DNA from: Astragalus membranaceus
Lineage: Eukaryota > Streptophyta > Magnoliopsida > Fabales > Fabaceae
Direction of reading: 5' to 3'
Length of the DNA stretch: 64,000 nucleotides
NCBI GenBank assembly: GCA_039519185.1
Contig: CM076846.1
Coordinates: forward strand, 106,736,442 to 106,800,441
The position numbers were made by a program, and so were the translations under genes. The notes under the pieces were generated by a model, which searched no databases, was not told where the DNA came from, and saw nothing but the letters and a program-made list of their open reading frames with translations. Below are positions 9,670 to 20,685 of the stretch, piece by piece (position 1 is the first letter of the stretch; each line of letters opens with the position of its first letter).

Positions 9670-10139
9670 CTTAAAATAAATGTGAAGCCACATCAGCATC
9701 TATTTGGCCCAACAGAGAGACTAATAGAAGAACCTTAATGAAAAGGTGTGGATTTGTAGGTATTTTTCTTCAAAAAATTACCAAAATTTAAACTGAATAA
9801 CTTCAGCTTGTTAAAAAAACAAAATCGAATGACTTCATATTTACATGGAGTAAAAATGTATTTAAAGCAATAATATATTAAAAAATGTGTATTAGTCCTT
9901 ATATGTGAAAGTTATACTCATGTAGTCCTTTTTGTTCTTTTGTTTCGAAATGACCTCCTATATTACAAAAACAGAACTACGTTGATATAACTTTTGTAAC
10001 ATGAAGGATTGCTTGGAAAGAAAAAAACAATACAGATTATATTAGTATCTCACAGACTAATTAAAACTTCATAAAAAAGACCAATTTCAACCTTTTTTAA
10101 TACATAATTATTTAACGAAAAAAATACAACTTTGCATGC
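9670..10139. other. Intergenic AT-rich stretch, no gene seen
   Basis: No coding signal. A short dispersed repeat at about 9712-9775 (gagactaatagaag ... aaaaggtg...tttgtagg) also occurs just before the LINE at about 8118-8172. Confidence 0.5.
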
Positions 10140-10267
10140 TTCGTTGTATCTCTTCGTGAGACGCTAAACCCTAATTTCATAATTTTGTCGCCGCTGCCGT
10201 CTTTGTCCCGTGTGGTGGTGCTCTTCATCTTGCTCCCCTCGCCGCTGTTCATCGTCTCTGCCATTGA

Positions 10268-10981
10268 GTGTCTGGATTTCGTTTTGGCTCTGCGATTGTG
10301 ACTAGCGGTTGTGGTTCGCGTTTGGGTGCTAGGTTTCGACGTTGGTTTGCGTTTTGGGGGTGTTTGTGTGGCCACATTAATGAGAAGTTGTGTTTTGTGG
10401 GTAGGTTCTTGACTACAAAGGCTATTCGTGTACCAATTATGAAGGAAAGGTTAGCGTCGGTATGGCAACCAGTGAAGGGTGTTGCGATCAGAGACATTGG
10501 CTCAAACAAGTTCTTATTTCAGTTTTTCCATAAGCAAGACTTTGCAAAGGTCTTTGATGAGGGGCCTTGGAATTTCGATGGGTACTTACTTATCCTTCCC
10601 AAGCTGATCGTGGGGGAGATCCCTTTGTCTGTGCCTCTGTATCACGCTTTCCTTTGGGTCCAAATACATGATCTACCAATGGGTTACATGACACAAGAGG
10701 TGGGTGTTGCTTTGGGGAATTTTATTGGTGAGTTTGTAGCGTATGATCCCAAGAATAGTTCTGACTTTTGGAAGTCCTTCATGAGAATAAGGGTGAAAAT
10801 TGATGTGAGGAAGCCATTGAGAAGAGGTAAGAAGATTGGCCTCACTGAGGGAGCTGTGTCTCAACTGCGATTTAAGTACGAACGACTCACGGTTTTCTGC
10901 TTTTACTGTGGTATTTTGGGTCATTCTGATGCAGCATGTGAGGCGCTGTTTGATCAGGGGGAGGATAATGGTTACCACTGA
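10268..10981 (+). pseudogene. LINE ORF1: DUF4283 / CCHC zinc-knuckle protein
   Basis: A 237-codon frame with the DUF4283 signature of plant L1 ORF1 proteins (ASVWQPVKGVAIRDIGSNKF, GPWNFDGYLLILPKL) and a C-terminal knuckle CFYCGILGHSDAAC (CX2CX4HX4C). ORF1 proteins bind the element RNA during retrotransposition. The N-terminal part, before CGHINEKLCFVGRF, looks like a chance extension. The frame stops at 10981, and the usual basic C-terminal tail is scattered over other frames as far as 11500, so ORF1 is probably broken. Confidence 0.82.
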
Positions 10982-11518
10982 TGGAACATTGACCTTCGTG
11001 TTGAGCGGCGACGTCAGGGGTCTGCAAGCACTTGTCGGTGGCTCAGGGATGAGGGGAACAGCAGCGTTAATGCTGCAACTAACAATCAGGAGGGTTGTGT
11101 CTTTGGTGGTGGTAGTCAGGGCGACAGATTTGATAACCCTTTTAATGTTGGAGAGAGTAATAATAACGAGTCACATCTCGGCCAAGCCATGGTCCCACTT
11201 TTTATTCAGTCAGACAGGGCTCAAGTTAGTTCCCTCTACACTACTAGTATGCCAGGCGATATTTCTCGCAGTTCTGAGGTAGATCCATGCGTGATGCGTT
11301 CCCCGCTTGGTTTCACGCGCTCGACGTGTAGTAGGGGGGCCATTGCTTATTCAGGAATGTTCGTCATCCAGTGGAAATGGAAATGAGGACATGGAGGCAA
11401 ATCAGAGGAAACGTGGATGATCTAGCCTGGGAGAGGCCCAAGGTCATGATGCTAATGGTACCAGCTCAGTGTTGCATTTTTTATCGACAGGCCCTGGCAA
11501 TCAGGCCTGCCGGGACCA

Positions 11519-12543
11519 ATGAGTATTTTATGTTGGAACTGTCGAGGCCTGGGTCACTCGTCAGCAGTTCCTATCCTTCGGGACCTCATCCGGACTTACC
11601 GGTCGGAAATTGTTTTCCTTTATGAAACTTTGGCCACTTCGCATACTATGCAGTATGTTCGGAGAAAGACAGGTTTTGATAATTGCTTGGCTGTTGATAG
11701 AGTGGGTCGTAGTGGTGGTATCGCTGTGCTGTGGATGAAGTCTATAAATTGTTCGGTGACTAGTTACTCTCGGCATCACTTGGACTTAGAAATCGAGGAA
11801 GAGCGGTCTGGGAGATGGCGTCTCACTGGATACTGTGGTTATGCAAACATAGCTCAGCGTAGGGAATCTTGGGCTTTGATTAGACAACTGCTAGCCTGTC
11901 TTCGCTTCCTTGGGTTATTTTGGGAGACTTCAATGATCTTCTTTCTCCGGACGACAAATGGGGCGTTTGTGAGAGAACTAAGCAAGCTAATCATGCAAGA
12001 AGAAGTGTTTTGGAAGCAGCGTGCTAAGTCCTTCTGGCTGAAAGATGGGGATTTGAATACCAAGTACTTTCATGCTACTACTATGTGTAGAGCTAAACAT
12101 AAGTGGGTTGATAAGTTGAAGAGGGATGATGGGGTGGTTGTCGAAGGGCGGCCTCAGGTTAAAGCTGTTGCAGTGAGTTACTTCCAAGAGCTTTTTTCAA
12201 GAAAGAATGGGAACTACGACAAGGTTATTGATGCTCTCCAACCGTGTATCAATGATGAGAATAATGTAAGGCTTATTAGACCCTTCGAGAAGGAGGAGTT
12301 CAAGTGCGCTCTTAAGCAAATGGATTCTGATAAAGCTCCGGGCCCCGATGGCTTCAATCCGGGTTTTTACAAAAGGTTTTGGGAAGAGTTTAGTGATGAG
12401 ACCGCCTCGGCTTGTGTGACTTGGCTAAGTAATGGGCAGCTCCCTCCCACTCTGAATGAGACGAACATTGCTCTGATTCCAAAGAATGATAGCCCTGAGT
12501 CTATGCGAGATTGGCGGCCTATTGCTCTCTGTAATGTGCTCTA
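11519..12543 (+). pseudogene. LINE ORF2, N-terminal part: endonuclease and RT start
   Basis: Starts MSILCWNCRGLGHSSAV, the standard beginning of the AP-like endonuclease, with the catalytic Glu region at LYETL. A one-base shift near 11895-11905 moves the endonuclease GDFNDLLS block into another frame. Directly after it most of the endonuclease-RT linker is missing: the text jumps to the RT N-terminus (VFWKQRAKSFWLKDGDLNTK, KAPGPDGFNPGFYKRFW, LIPKND). The frame is cut at NVLY by the LTR element; the matching continuation starts at 20686. Confidence 0.85.
12539..12543 (+). repeat. Target-site duplication CTCTA, left copy
   Basis: CTCTA directly before the LTR element; the partner is at 20681-20685. 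Dropping one copy with the element restores an uninterrupted LINE frame across the site, so it is a true integration scar. Confidence 0.95.
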
Positions 12544-13589
12544 TGTAACACCCCTTTTCTACCCGGTAAATTTTTTTGACAAAAATCAGAGTTTTCAAAA
12601 ACATTTTTCACTACACCCACAAGGGATGCCACATTACACCAATAAAACACCACACGCCAATAATAAAATTCACCATTAGAAATAGTACGATACATAGCAC
12701 GTCATAAATGGGACGAACCCCCAAAACACCTGTTCGGTCTACATGACAGTAACTCTATCACCATGCAGCGGAATAAAAATAAAAGGTTCAAATGAACAGT
12801 CATAACAACACCATAAAACTTCAGCAATTAAATAATAGGGACAACTAATAAAGACTAGCATTCTTCCCCCCCGAGTGCTACGTATCAGAACGACGACACC
12901 GTGCTAATGAAGAACTATAATCTTCATTTGAGATCACCTGCACGTTACCAACATAGGGGTAACATTCAAACAGAAGGGGTGAGATATCTAACATTATAAT
13001 AGCATATATGATAGGTAATACGCTAGAGTTACGACAACTATATCTACCGATTCACAACAACATCAAATTGCAATCACCAAGAATCATCACCAATGTCATG
13101 AGAAAATGTATGAGATGCAACCCACACCAACGGGTATATGCATGTGGTACCAATCATCACCAATAAAATAGCCAATAAGGGCATCATCACCTATATTATC
13201 ACCAAGTTCTTGAGCATCATCATCATCACCTATAGCTCCAAGGCCGAAGCCTTCATCACCAAAATAATGCATATGAAATGTATGCGACACCATGAACAAT
13301 GCACTAGAGATAATCGACAACAATAGTCATCTAAGTGACACAACAACGCCAATATCAACAAATGGTCATAGACCCATCACCTATCACCTTAGCCAATAAA
13401 ATAGGCACATCACCTGTTATATCATCACCAATAACACCAACACCTATAGGGCAGTCTAACAATTTGACTGTAACATCAACAACCATCGACACCAAAGACA
13501 CCAATAGATTTACAACGTCAATGGCAACAACAATTTTACAACACCGAGAACAACGACAATTTACGACACCAATGACAATACCAATTTAC

Positions 13590-13995
13590 AGCAAACAGCA
13601 ACAATAGTTTACAGCAAACAGCAACAATAATTTACAGCAAACAGCAACAATAGTTTACAGCAACAGCAACAATAGTTTTCTGCAAACACCAACACTGATT
13701 TTCAGCAAAACAGCAACATAGTTTTTAGAAACAGCAACACTGATTTTCAGCAAAACAGCAACATGGTTTTTAGAAACAGCAACACTGATTTTCAGCAAAA
13801 CAGCAACATAGTTTTTAGATATAGCAACTTAAATTTTCAGCAAAACAGCAACTTAAATTTTCAGCAAAACAGCAACTTGATTTTCAGCAAAACAGCAACA
13901 TAATTTTCAGCAAACAGCAACTTAATTTTCAGCAAAACAGCAACTTAATTCTTTAGCAAAACAGCAACTTAATTTTTTTAGCAAAACAGCAGCAA
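13590..13995. repeat. CAGCAAAACAGCAAC tandem-like repeats in the LTR
   Basis: More than a dozen imperfect units of 20-40 bp built on TTTTCAGCAAAACAGCAAC. The same array occurs in the other LTR at about 19379-19785 with a few differences. Confidence 0.85.
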
Positions 13996-14039
13996 CAACA
14001 GACATGGCAGCAACAGAGCGCCAACAGGCAACATCATCC

Positions 14040-14300
14040 AACAGGAACTGGCACCCAGCAACAGGGCGCCAACAGCATCAGCACAGAATTAGGGTGTGGC
14101 GCCTGGGGACAGGGCGCCAACACCAGCAACAACCAAATAGGACACGGCGCCCAGGGATGGGGCACCTAAATCAGCAACACACGCAGAAACATGCACAGGG
14201 CATGGCGCCCAGGAGCAGGGCGCCTAAATCAGCAGCAAACACACAGGCACAGTGACACAGACATGGCGCCCAGGAGCAGGGCGCCGTTTCCAGCAACCAA
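14040..14300. repeat. Cluster of GGCGCC palindromes in the LTR
   Basis: Repeated pairs such as GGCGCCCAGGAGCAGGGCGCC-type blocks (two GGCGCC sites about 10 bp apart) occur several times, against an AT-rich background. The second LTR has the same cluster at about 19805-20135. Confidence 0.8.
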
Positions 14301-14878
14301 GACAACAACAACATATGCGACACACAACATCAATGGCACCCATGGCGCCTAGGGATCAATTTTTTTTTTGGATTTTCACCATGATCAATCACCAAACACC
14401 AAATTTTAATCATCATGAGTACATTCAAACATCACCAAATAAACACCAAACAAATCAAAGAGACAATATAGAGCCTATCTCCCACATAGCACCCATCATA
14501 CACCCTATTATAAAGGTAGAACCCACCCTTACCTTAGATTTGCCGAATACGAGATCCCCTTGCACGAAAACTCCAAAGAACCACAGCAACAAGAGCTCCT
14601 CTCCTCTTTCTCCTTGGTTGCGCCGTCCCCCTCCTCTTCTCTCTTCGCAATCTCTCTATTTTCTTTTTCTCAAAATGTGCAAGTGATCCAAAACCCTAGC
14701 TAATACCCTCATCTATGCGCCTATGCCATTGGGCTCTTGGATCATGGGCCTCCTTCTACTACTCAACTTAGTTACTAAACACCACTCCCTGATTTAAATG
14801 AAACACCATATTATTATTTTAATATGACTATACCAATAAAATACCTAAATAATCTAATTAAATTATTTGGGCGTTACA

Positions 14879-14893
14879 ACTCTCCCCCACTTA
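14879..14893 (-). promoter_or_regulatory. Polypurine tract of the Tekay-like element
   Basis: Minus-strand AAGTGGGGGAGAGT directly before the 3' LTR, the priming site for plus-strand DNA synthesis. Confidence 0.85.
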
Positions 14894-17800
14894 GAATATT
14901 TCGTCCTCGAAATTTACCTGATTCAAAAAGCTCGGGATAGGATTCCCGCATCTTACTCTCCAGCTCCCACGTCATGCTCTCTCCGGCAGCTCCTTGCCAG
15001 ACTACTTTCACCAACGCAATCTACTTGCCTCTTAGAATTTTCACCTCATGATCTTCGATTCGTACAGGCATCGTCTCCACCGTGAGATTATCCCGTACCT
15101 CCACATCATCCATGTGGATTACATGAGATGGATCTGAAAAGTACTTCCGAAGTTGCGACACATGAAACACGTCATGCAAATTCGAAAGGTTAGGCGGTAA
15201 AGCCACCCTATATGCAACATTCCCGACTCTCTCTCAAATCTGATAAGGACCAATGAAACGAGGAGTGAGCTTCTTCGACTTCAAAGCGCGTCCAACATCG
15301 GTCACTGGAGTGACTCTCAAAAATACATGCTCACCCGCTTGAAACTCCAAATCTTTCCTCCGCTTGTCGTGATAACTCTTCTGTCGACTCTGTGAAGCCT
15401 TCATCTTCTCACGAATCAACTTCACTTTTTCAGTTGTCTCTCGAACAATCTCCGGTCCAAGCACCACACTCTCTCCAGACTCATACCAACACAACGGGGT
15501 TCTACACTTCCGACCATATAATGCTTCGAAAGGTGACATCCCAATACTAGAATGGTAACTGTTGTTATACGTGAACTCTATCAGTGGAAGGTAGGAATCC
15601 CACGAACCTCCTTGTTCCAAAACACAAGCCCTAAACAAACCTTCTAATGACTGAATTGTCCTCTCTGACTGACCATCTGTATGAGGATGATATGCCGAAC
15701 TCAACCTCAATTTAGACCCCAACTTCTCTTGCAAACTCTTCCAGAAATCTGAAGTGAACCTCGGATCTCTATCCGAAACAATACTCGTAGGAACTCCATG
15801 AAGCTTCACAATCTCCCGGATATAAATCTCCGCCAACCTCGACACCAGATACGTGATGTTGATAGGAACAAAATGAGACGATTTTGTTAACCTGTCAACA
15901 ATCACCCAAATTGCATCATAACCTCTCGCAGTATTAGGCAATCCCGTCACAAAGTCCATCGAAATGCTATCCCATTTCCACTCTGGAATTTCTAACGGTT
16001 GCATCAATCCAGCAGGCTTCTGATGCTCAACCTTTGACTTCTCGCAAGTCAAACATGCATAAACGAACTGCGCCACATCTCACTTCATACCAGGCCACCA
16101 AAACAACTTCTTCAGGTCTTGATACATCTTCGTAGCTCCCGGATGAATACTTAACTTACTTTTGTGACTCTCTCCAAGAATGGCTCTCTTCATGTCTGCA
16201 TCATCAGGAATGCAAATCCTATCACGGAACCTCAACACACCTTGGGGATCCAACCTGAAATCCTCATTCTCAGATCGATCAATCCCAACCATCAAGTCTA
16301 CCAGTTTAACATCTAATTTCTGGGCCTCTCTGATGCTGTTCAGAAAATCATTACCAATCTTCAACATTCCTAACTTAATACTCTGAGGTGTCACTTCACA
16401 AACCAGACTTATATCTCTAAACTCCTCAATCAGCTCCAACTCCTTAACCATCATTGCCGACATATGCAAAGTCTTCCGGCTCAAAGCATCAGCCACGACA
16501 TTAGCTTTGCCTGGGTGATAGTTCAAACCGAAATCATAGTCCTTCAACAACTCCAACCATCGTCGCTGTCTCATATTCAACTCCTTCTGGTCAAACAAAC
16601 ATTTCTAGCTCTTATGGTCACTAAACACCTCGAATCTAGAACCATAGAGATAGTGCCTCCAAATCTTCAGCACAAAGACCACTGCAACTAGTTTTAAGTC
16701 ATGCGTAGGATAAATCTTCTCATGAACCCTTAGCTGCCTTGACGCATAAGCAATTACCTTCCCATTTTGCATAAGCACGCCACCTAGACCCATCTTGGAA
16801 GCATCACAATACACCACAAAAGGTTCTCCCGCATTGGGTAACGTCAAGATAGAAGACATCGTCAATCTCTTCTTCAACTCCACAAAACTCTCATCACAAC
16901 GAGCATCCCATACAAAAGCTTTACCCTTACAAGTCAACTGAGTCAACGGAAGGGCCAACTTGGAAAAACCTTCGATGAACCTCCTATAATAACCAGCCAA
17001 CCCCAAAAAGCTTCTAATCTCAGCAGCCGACTTCGGGGCTTCCCAATTCAACACTGCGTCTACTTTCGACGGATCCACCGCAATACCACTACCAGAAATA
17101 ACATGACCGAGAAAACTCACTTCTTTCAACCAAAACTCACACTTCGACAACTTCGCATACAGCTTCTTTTCCTTCAGTACCTCCAATACTAACCTCAGAT
17201 GCTCGGCGTGCTCTCCCCCCGACTTAGAGTAAATCAGAATGTCGTCAATGAACACCACCACAAACCGATCTAAGTAAGTGTGAAATATACGATTCATATA
17301 TTCCATAAATACTCCTGGTGCGTTAGTAACACCGAACGGCATCACAGAATACTCATAATGACCATAACGCGTCCTGAAAGCCGTCTTCTGAATATCTTCG
17401 TCTTTCACCTTAATCTGATGATAACCTGATCTCAAATCAATCTTACTGAACACTTGAGCACCCACCAACTGATCCATCAAATCGTCTATCCTCGGAAGTG
17501 GATACTTGTTCTTAATTGTCACCTTATTCAACTGCCGATAATCCACACAGAGTCTCATACTACCATCCTTCTTCTTCACTAGCAACACAAGAGCTCCCCA
17601 CGGCGATACACTCGGCCTCACAAACTTCTTCTCGAGCAGATCCTCAAGTTGCTTCTTCAACTCAGACAATTCGGATGCGGACATCCTATACGGTGCCATA
17701 GAAACAGGTCTGGTACCAGGTACAAGATCAATAGAGAATTCAACTTCCCTCTCTGGCGGTACACTTGGAATCTCATCAGGGAAAACATCAGGAAACTCGC

Positions 17801-18212
17801 GCACCACCTGCAACTCTTCAATGATAGCTTGATTCTCAACAGACAACGATGCCATCAGCGAGAATAACTGAACTCCTTCCTTCATCAACTTCCGCAACTG
17901 GCTAGCGGATAACAGACCAGACTCCTCTCCTCCAAAACTCACCGACTTGCTACGACAATTAATATGGACATGGTTATGCTCTAACCAATTCATACCCAAG
18001 ATTACATCCAATTCGCTCAACGCCAAGCAAACAAAATCCACAACAAAGTCTCTGTCGAAAATCGACAAGGGACACTGAGAGCACACCAGAGAAGTAGCTA
18101 CCGACCCCTTAGCTGGAGTGTCGACAACCATCTCTCTATTCATAGCAGACAATACAAGGCCCAATCTCTTACAACAATCAGCAGCAATAGCAGCATCGTT
18201 CCTTCCAGCCAT
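14894..18212 (-). pseudogene. Tekay-like pol polyprotein with deleted gag
   Basis: One minus-strand frame from ATG at 18212. It opens with MAGRNDAAIA, typical of the gag start, then jumps straight into the end of the protease (ADCCKRLGL). Gag, the zinc knuckle and the protease active site are gone. RT is well kept (SKIDLRSGYHQIKV, VVVFIDDILIYSK), as are RNase H (VVYCDASKMGLGGVL), integrase zinc finger (H-H-C-C ending CLTCEKSK) and the DDE core (MDFVTGLP, VSDRDPRF, GQSERTIQSLE). The tail has GESMTWELESKM and FRGRN, a chromodomain-type end. In-frame stops lie at 16605-16607, 16080-16082, 15234-15236 and 15021-15023, with no frameshift. Not translatable as a whole. Confidence 0.93.
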
Positions 18213-18317
18213 CTCAACTAATCACTACAATCATAAGCAACAGTTAGAACTAATTGACGATACTTGATCGTCAATGACACAATAACTTGACAACATGGCC
18301 TGACAGACCGAAACTGC

Positions 18318-18331
18318 TCTGATACCACTAA
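18318..18331 (-). promoter_or_regulatory. Primer-binding site (initiator tRNA-Met type)
   Basis: Minus-strand TGGTATCAGAGCAG starts two bases inside the 5' LTR. It is complementary to the 3' end of plant initiator tRNA-Met. Confidence 0.9.
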
Positions 18332-20680
18332 TGTAACACCCCTTTTCTACCCGGTAAATTTTTTTGACAAAAATCAGAGTTTTCAAAAACATTTTTCACT
18401 ACACCCACAAGGGATGCCAAATTTACACCAATAAAACACAACATGCCAATAATAAAATTCACCATTAGAAATAGTACGATACATAGCACGTCATAAATGG
18501 GACAAACCCCCAAAACACCTGTTCGGTCTACATGACAGTAACTCTATCACCACGCAGCGGAATAAAAATAAAAGGTTCAAATGAACAGTCATAACAACAC
18601 CATAAAACTTCAGCAATTAAATAATAGGGACAACTAATAAAGACTAGCATTCTTCCCCCCCGAGTGCTACGTATCAGAACGACGACACCGTGCTAATGAA
18701 GAACTATAATCTTCATTTGAGACCACCTGCACGTTACCAACATAGGGGTAACATTCAAACAGAAGGGGTGAGATATCTAACATTATAATAGCATATATGA
18801 TAGGTAATACGCTAGAGTTACGACAACTATATCTACCGCTTCACAACAACATCAAATTGCAATCACCAAGAATCATCACCAATGTCATGAGAAAATGTAT
18901 GAGATGCAACCCACACCAACGGGTATATGCATGTGGTACCAATCATCACCAATAAAATAGCCAATAAGGGCATCATCACCTATATTATCACCAAGTTCTT
19001 GAGCATCATCATCATCACCTATAGCTCCAAGGCCGAAGCCTTCATCACCAAAATAATGCATATGAAATGTATGCGACACCATGAACAATGCACCAGAGAT
19101 AATCGACAACAATAGTCATCTAAGTGACACAACAACGCCAATATCAACAAATGGTCATAGACCCATCACCTATTACCTTAGCCAATAAAATAGGCACATC
19201 ATCTGTTATATCATCACCAATAACACCAACACCTACAGGGCAGTCTAACAATTTGACCGTAACATCAACAACCACCGACACCAAAGACACCAATAGATTT
19301 ACAACGTCAATGGCAAAAACAATTTTACAACACCGAGAACAACGGCAATTTACGACACCAATGACAATACCAATTTACAGCAAACAGCAACAATAGTTTA
19401 CAGCAAACAGCAACAATAATTTACAGCAAACAGCAACAAAAGTTTACAGCAACAGCAACAATAGTTTTCTGCAAACACCAACACTAATTTTCAGCAAAAC
19501 AGCAACATAGTTTTTAGAAACAGCAACACTGATTTTCAGCAAAACAGCAACATGGTTTTTAGAAACAGCAACACTGATTTTCAGCAAAACAGCAACATAG
19601 TTTTTAGATATAGCAACTTAAATTTTCAGCAAAATAGCAACTTAAATTTTCAGCAAAACAGCAACTTGATTTTCAGCAAAACAGCAACATAATTTTCAGC
19701 AAACAGCAACTTAATTTTCAGCAAAACAGCAACTTGATTCTTTAGCAAAACAGCAACTTAATTTTTTTAGCAAAACAGCAGCAACAACAGACATGGCAGC
19801 AACAGGGCGCCAACAGGCAACATCATCCAGCAGGAACTGGCACCCAGCAACAGGGCGCCAACAGCATCAGCACAGAATTAGGGTGTGGCGCCTGGGGACA
19901 GGGCGCCAACACCAGCAACAACCAAATAGGACACGGCGCCCAGGGATGGGGCGCCTAAATCAGCAACACACGCAGAAACATGCACAGGGCATGGCGCCCA
20001 GGAGCAGGGCGCCTAAATCAGCAGCAAACACACAGGCACAGTGACACAGACATGGCGCCCAGGAGCAGGGCGCCGTTTCCAGCAACCAAGACAACAACAA
20101 CATATGCGACACACAACATCAATGGCGCCCATGGAGCCTAGGGATCAATTTTTTTTTTTGGATTTTCACCATGATCAATCACCAAACACCAAATTGCAAT
20201 CATCATGGGTACATTCAAACATCACCAAATAAACACCAAACAAATCAAAGAGACAATATAGAGCCTATCTCCCACATAGCACCCATCATACACCCTATTA
20301 TAAAGGTAGAACCCACCCTTACCTTAGATTTTCCGAATACGAGATCCCCTTGCACGAAAACTCCAAAGAACCACAGCAACAAGAGCTACTCTCCTCTTTC
20401 TCCTTGGTTGCGCCGTCCCTCTCCTCTTCTCTCTTCGCAATCTCTCTAGTTTCTTTTTCTCAAAATGTGCAAGTGATCCAAAACCCTAACTAATACCCTC
20501 ATCTATGCGCCTATGCCATTGGGCTCTTGGATCACGGGCCTCCTTCTACTACTCAACTTAATTACTAAACACCACTCCCTGATTTAAATGAAACACCATA
20601 TTATTATTTTAATATGACTATACCAATAAAATACCTAAATAATCTAATTAAATAAATAATTAAATTATTTGGGCGTTACA
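18332..20680 (-). repeat. 5' LTR of the Tekay-like element
   Basis: Same sequence as 12544-14878 apart from scattered substitutions and an extra AAATAAATAATT-like stretch near 20650. In element orientation this is the promoter LTR. Confidence 0.93.
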
Positions 20681-20685
20681 CTCTA
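20681..20685 (+). repeat. Target-site duplication CTCTA, right copy
   Basis: CTCTA immediately after the LTR, followed by the resumed LINE frame (LYKLVSKVLANRL). Confidence 0.95.

Larger units (their letters stand above)
10140..12543 (+). mobile_element. L1-type LINE B, 5' part (split by an LTR element)
   Basis: Contains ORF1 and the first half of ORF2 of a plant L1-like element. It stops at an LTR-retrotransposon insertion and resumes after 20685. The last five bases (CTCTA, 12539-12543) are the target duplication of that insertion. The 5' end is approximate; no poly-A or target duplication for the LINE itself was found. Confidence 0.8.
12544..14878 (-). repeat. 3' LTR of the Tekay-like element
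   Basis: Begins TGTAACACCCC and ends GGGCGTTACA on the plus strand, so it reads TGTAACGCCC to GGGGTGTTACA in element orientation. It contains ATCACC-rich simple repeats (13080-13270), CAGCAAAACAGCAAC repeats (about 13590-13990) and a cluster of GGCGCC motifs (about 14040-14300). Confidence 0.93.
12544..20680 (-). mobile_element. Ty3/gypsy LTR retrotransposon, Tekay-like chromovirus, gag-deleted
   Basis: A complete insertion of 8137 bp in minus orientation: LTRs 12544-14878 and 18332-20680 (2335 and 2349 bp, TG...CA), 5-bp duplication CTCTA, primer-binding site next to the right LTR and polypurine tract next to the left LTR. The interior is a single minus-strand pol frame with protease remnant, RT, RNase H, integrase and a chromodomain-like tail. 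Gag is almost wholly missing and pol has four stops. The LTRs differ only by scattered bases and one length change of about 12-14 bp, so integration is recent compared with the coding damage. The Tekay label is from protein similarity by eye. Confidence 0.92.

Noticed and set aside
13096..13326. Open frames in the LTR with ITKIMHM / GDDDDAQ text
   Set aside because: They come from ATCACC simple repeats and recur identically in the second LTR at 18885-19115; not genes.
14004..14686. Gln/Arg-rich frames around the GGCGCC cluster
   Set aside because: They lie inside an LTR, are made of repeat sequence and are copied in the second LTR.
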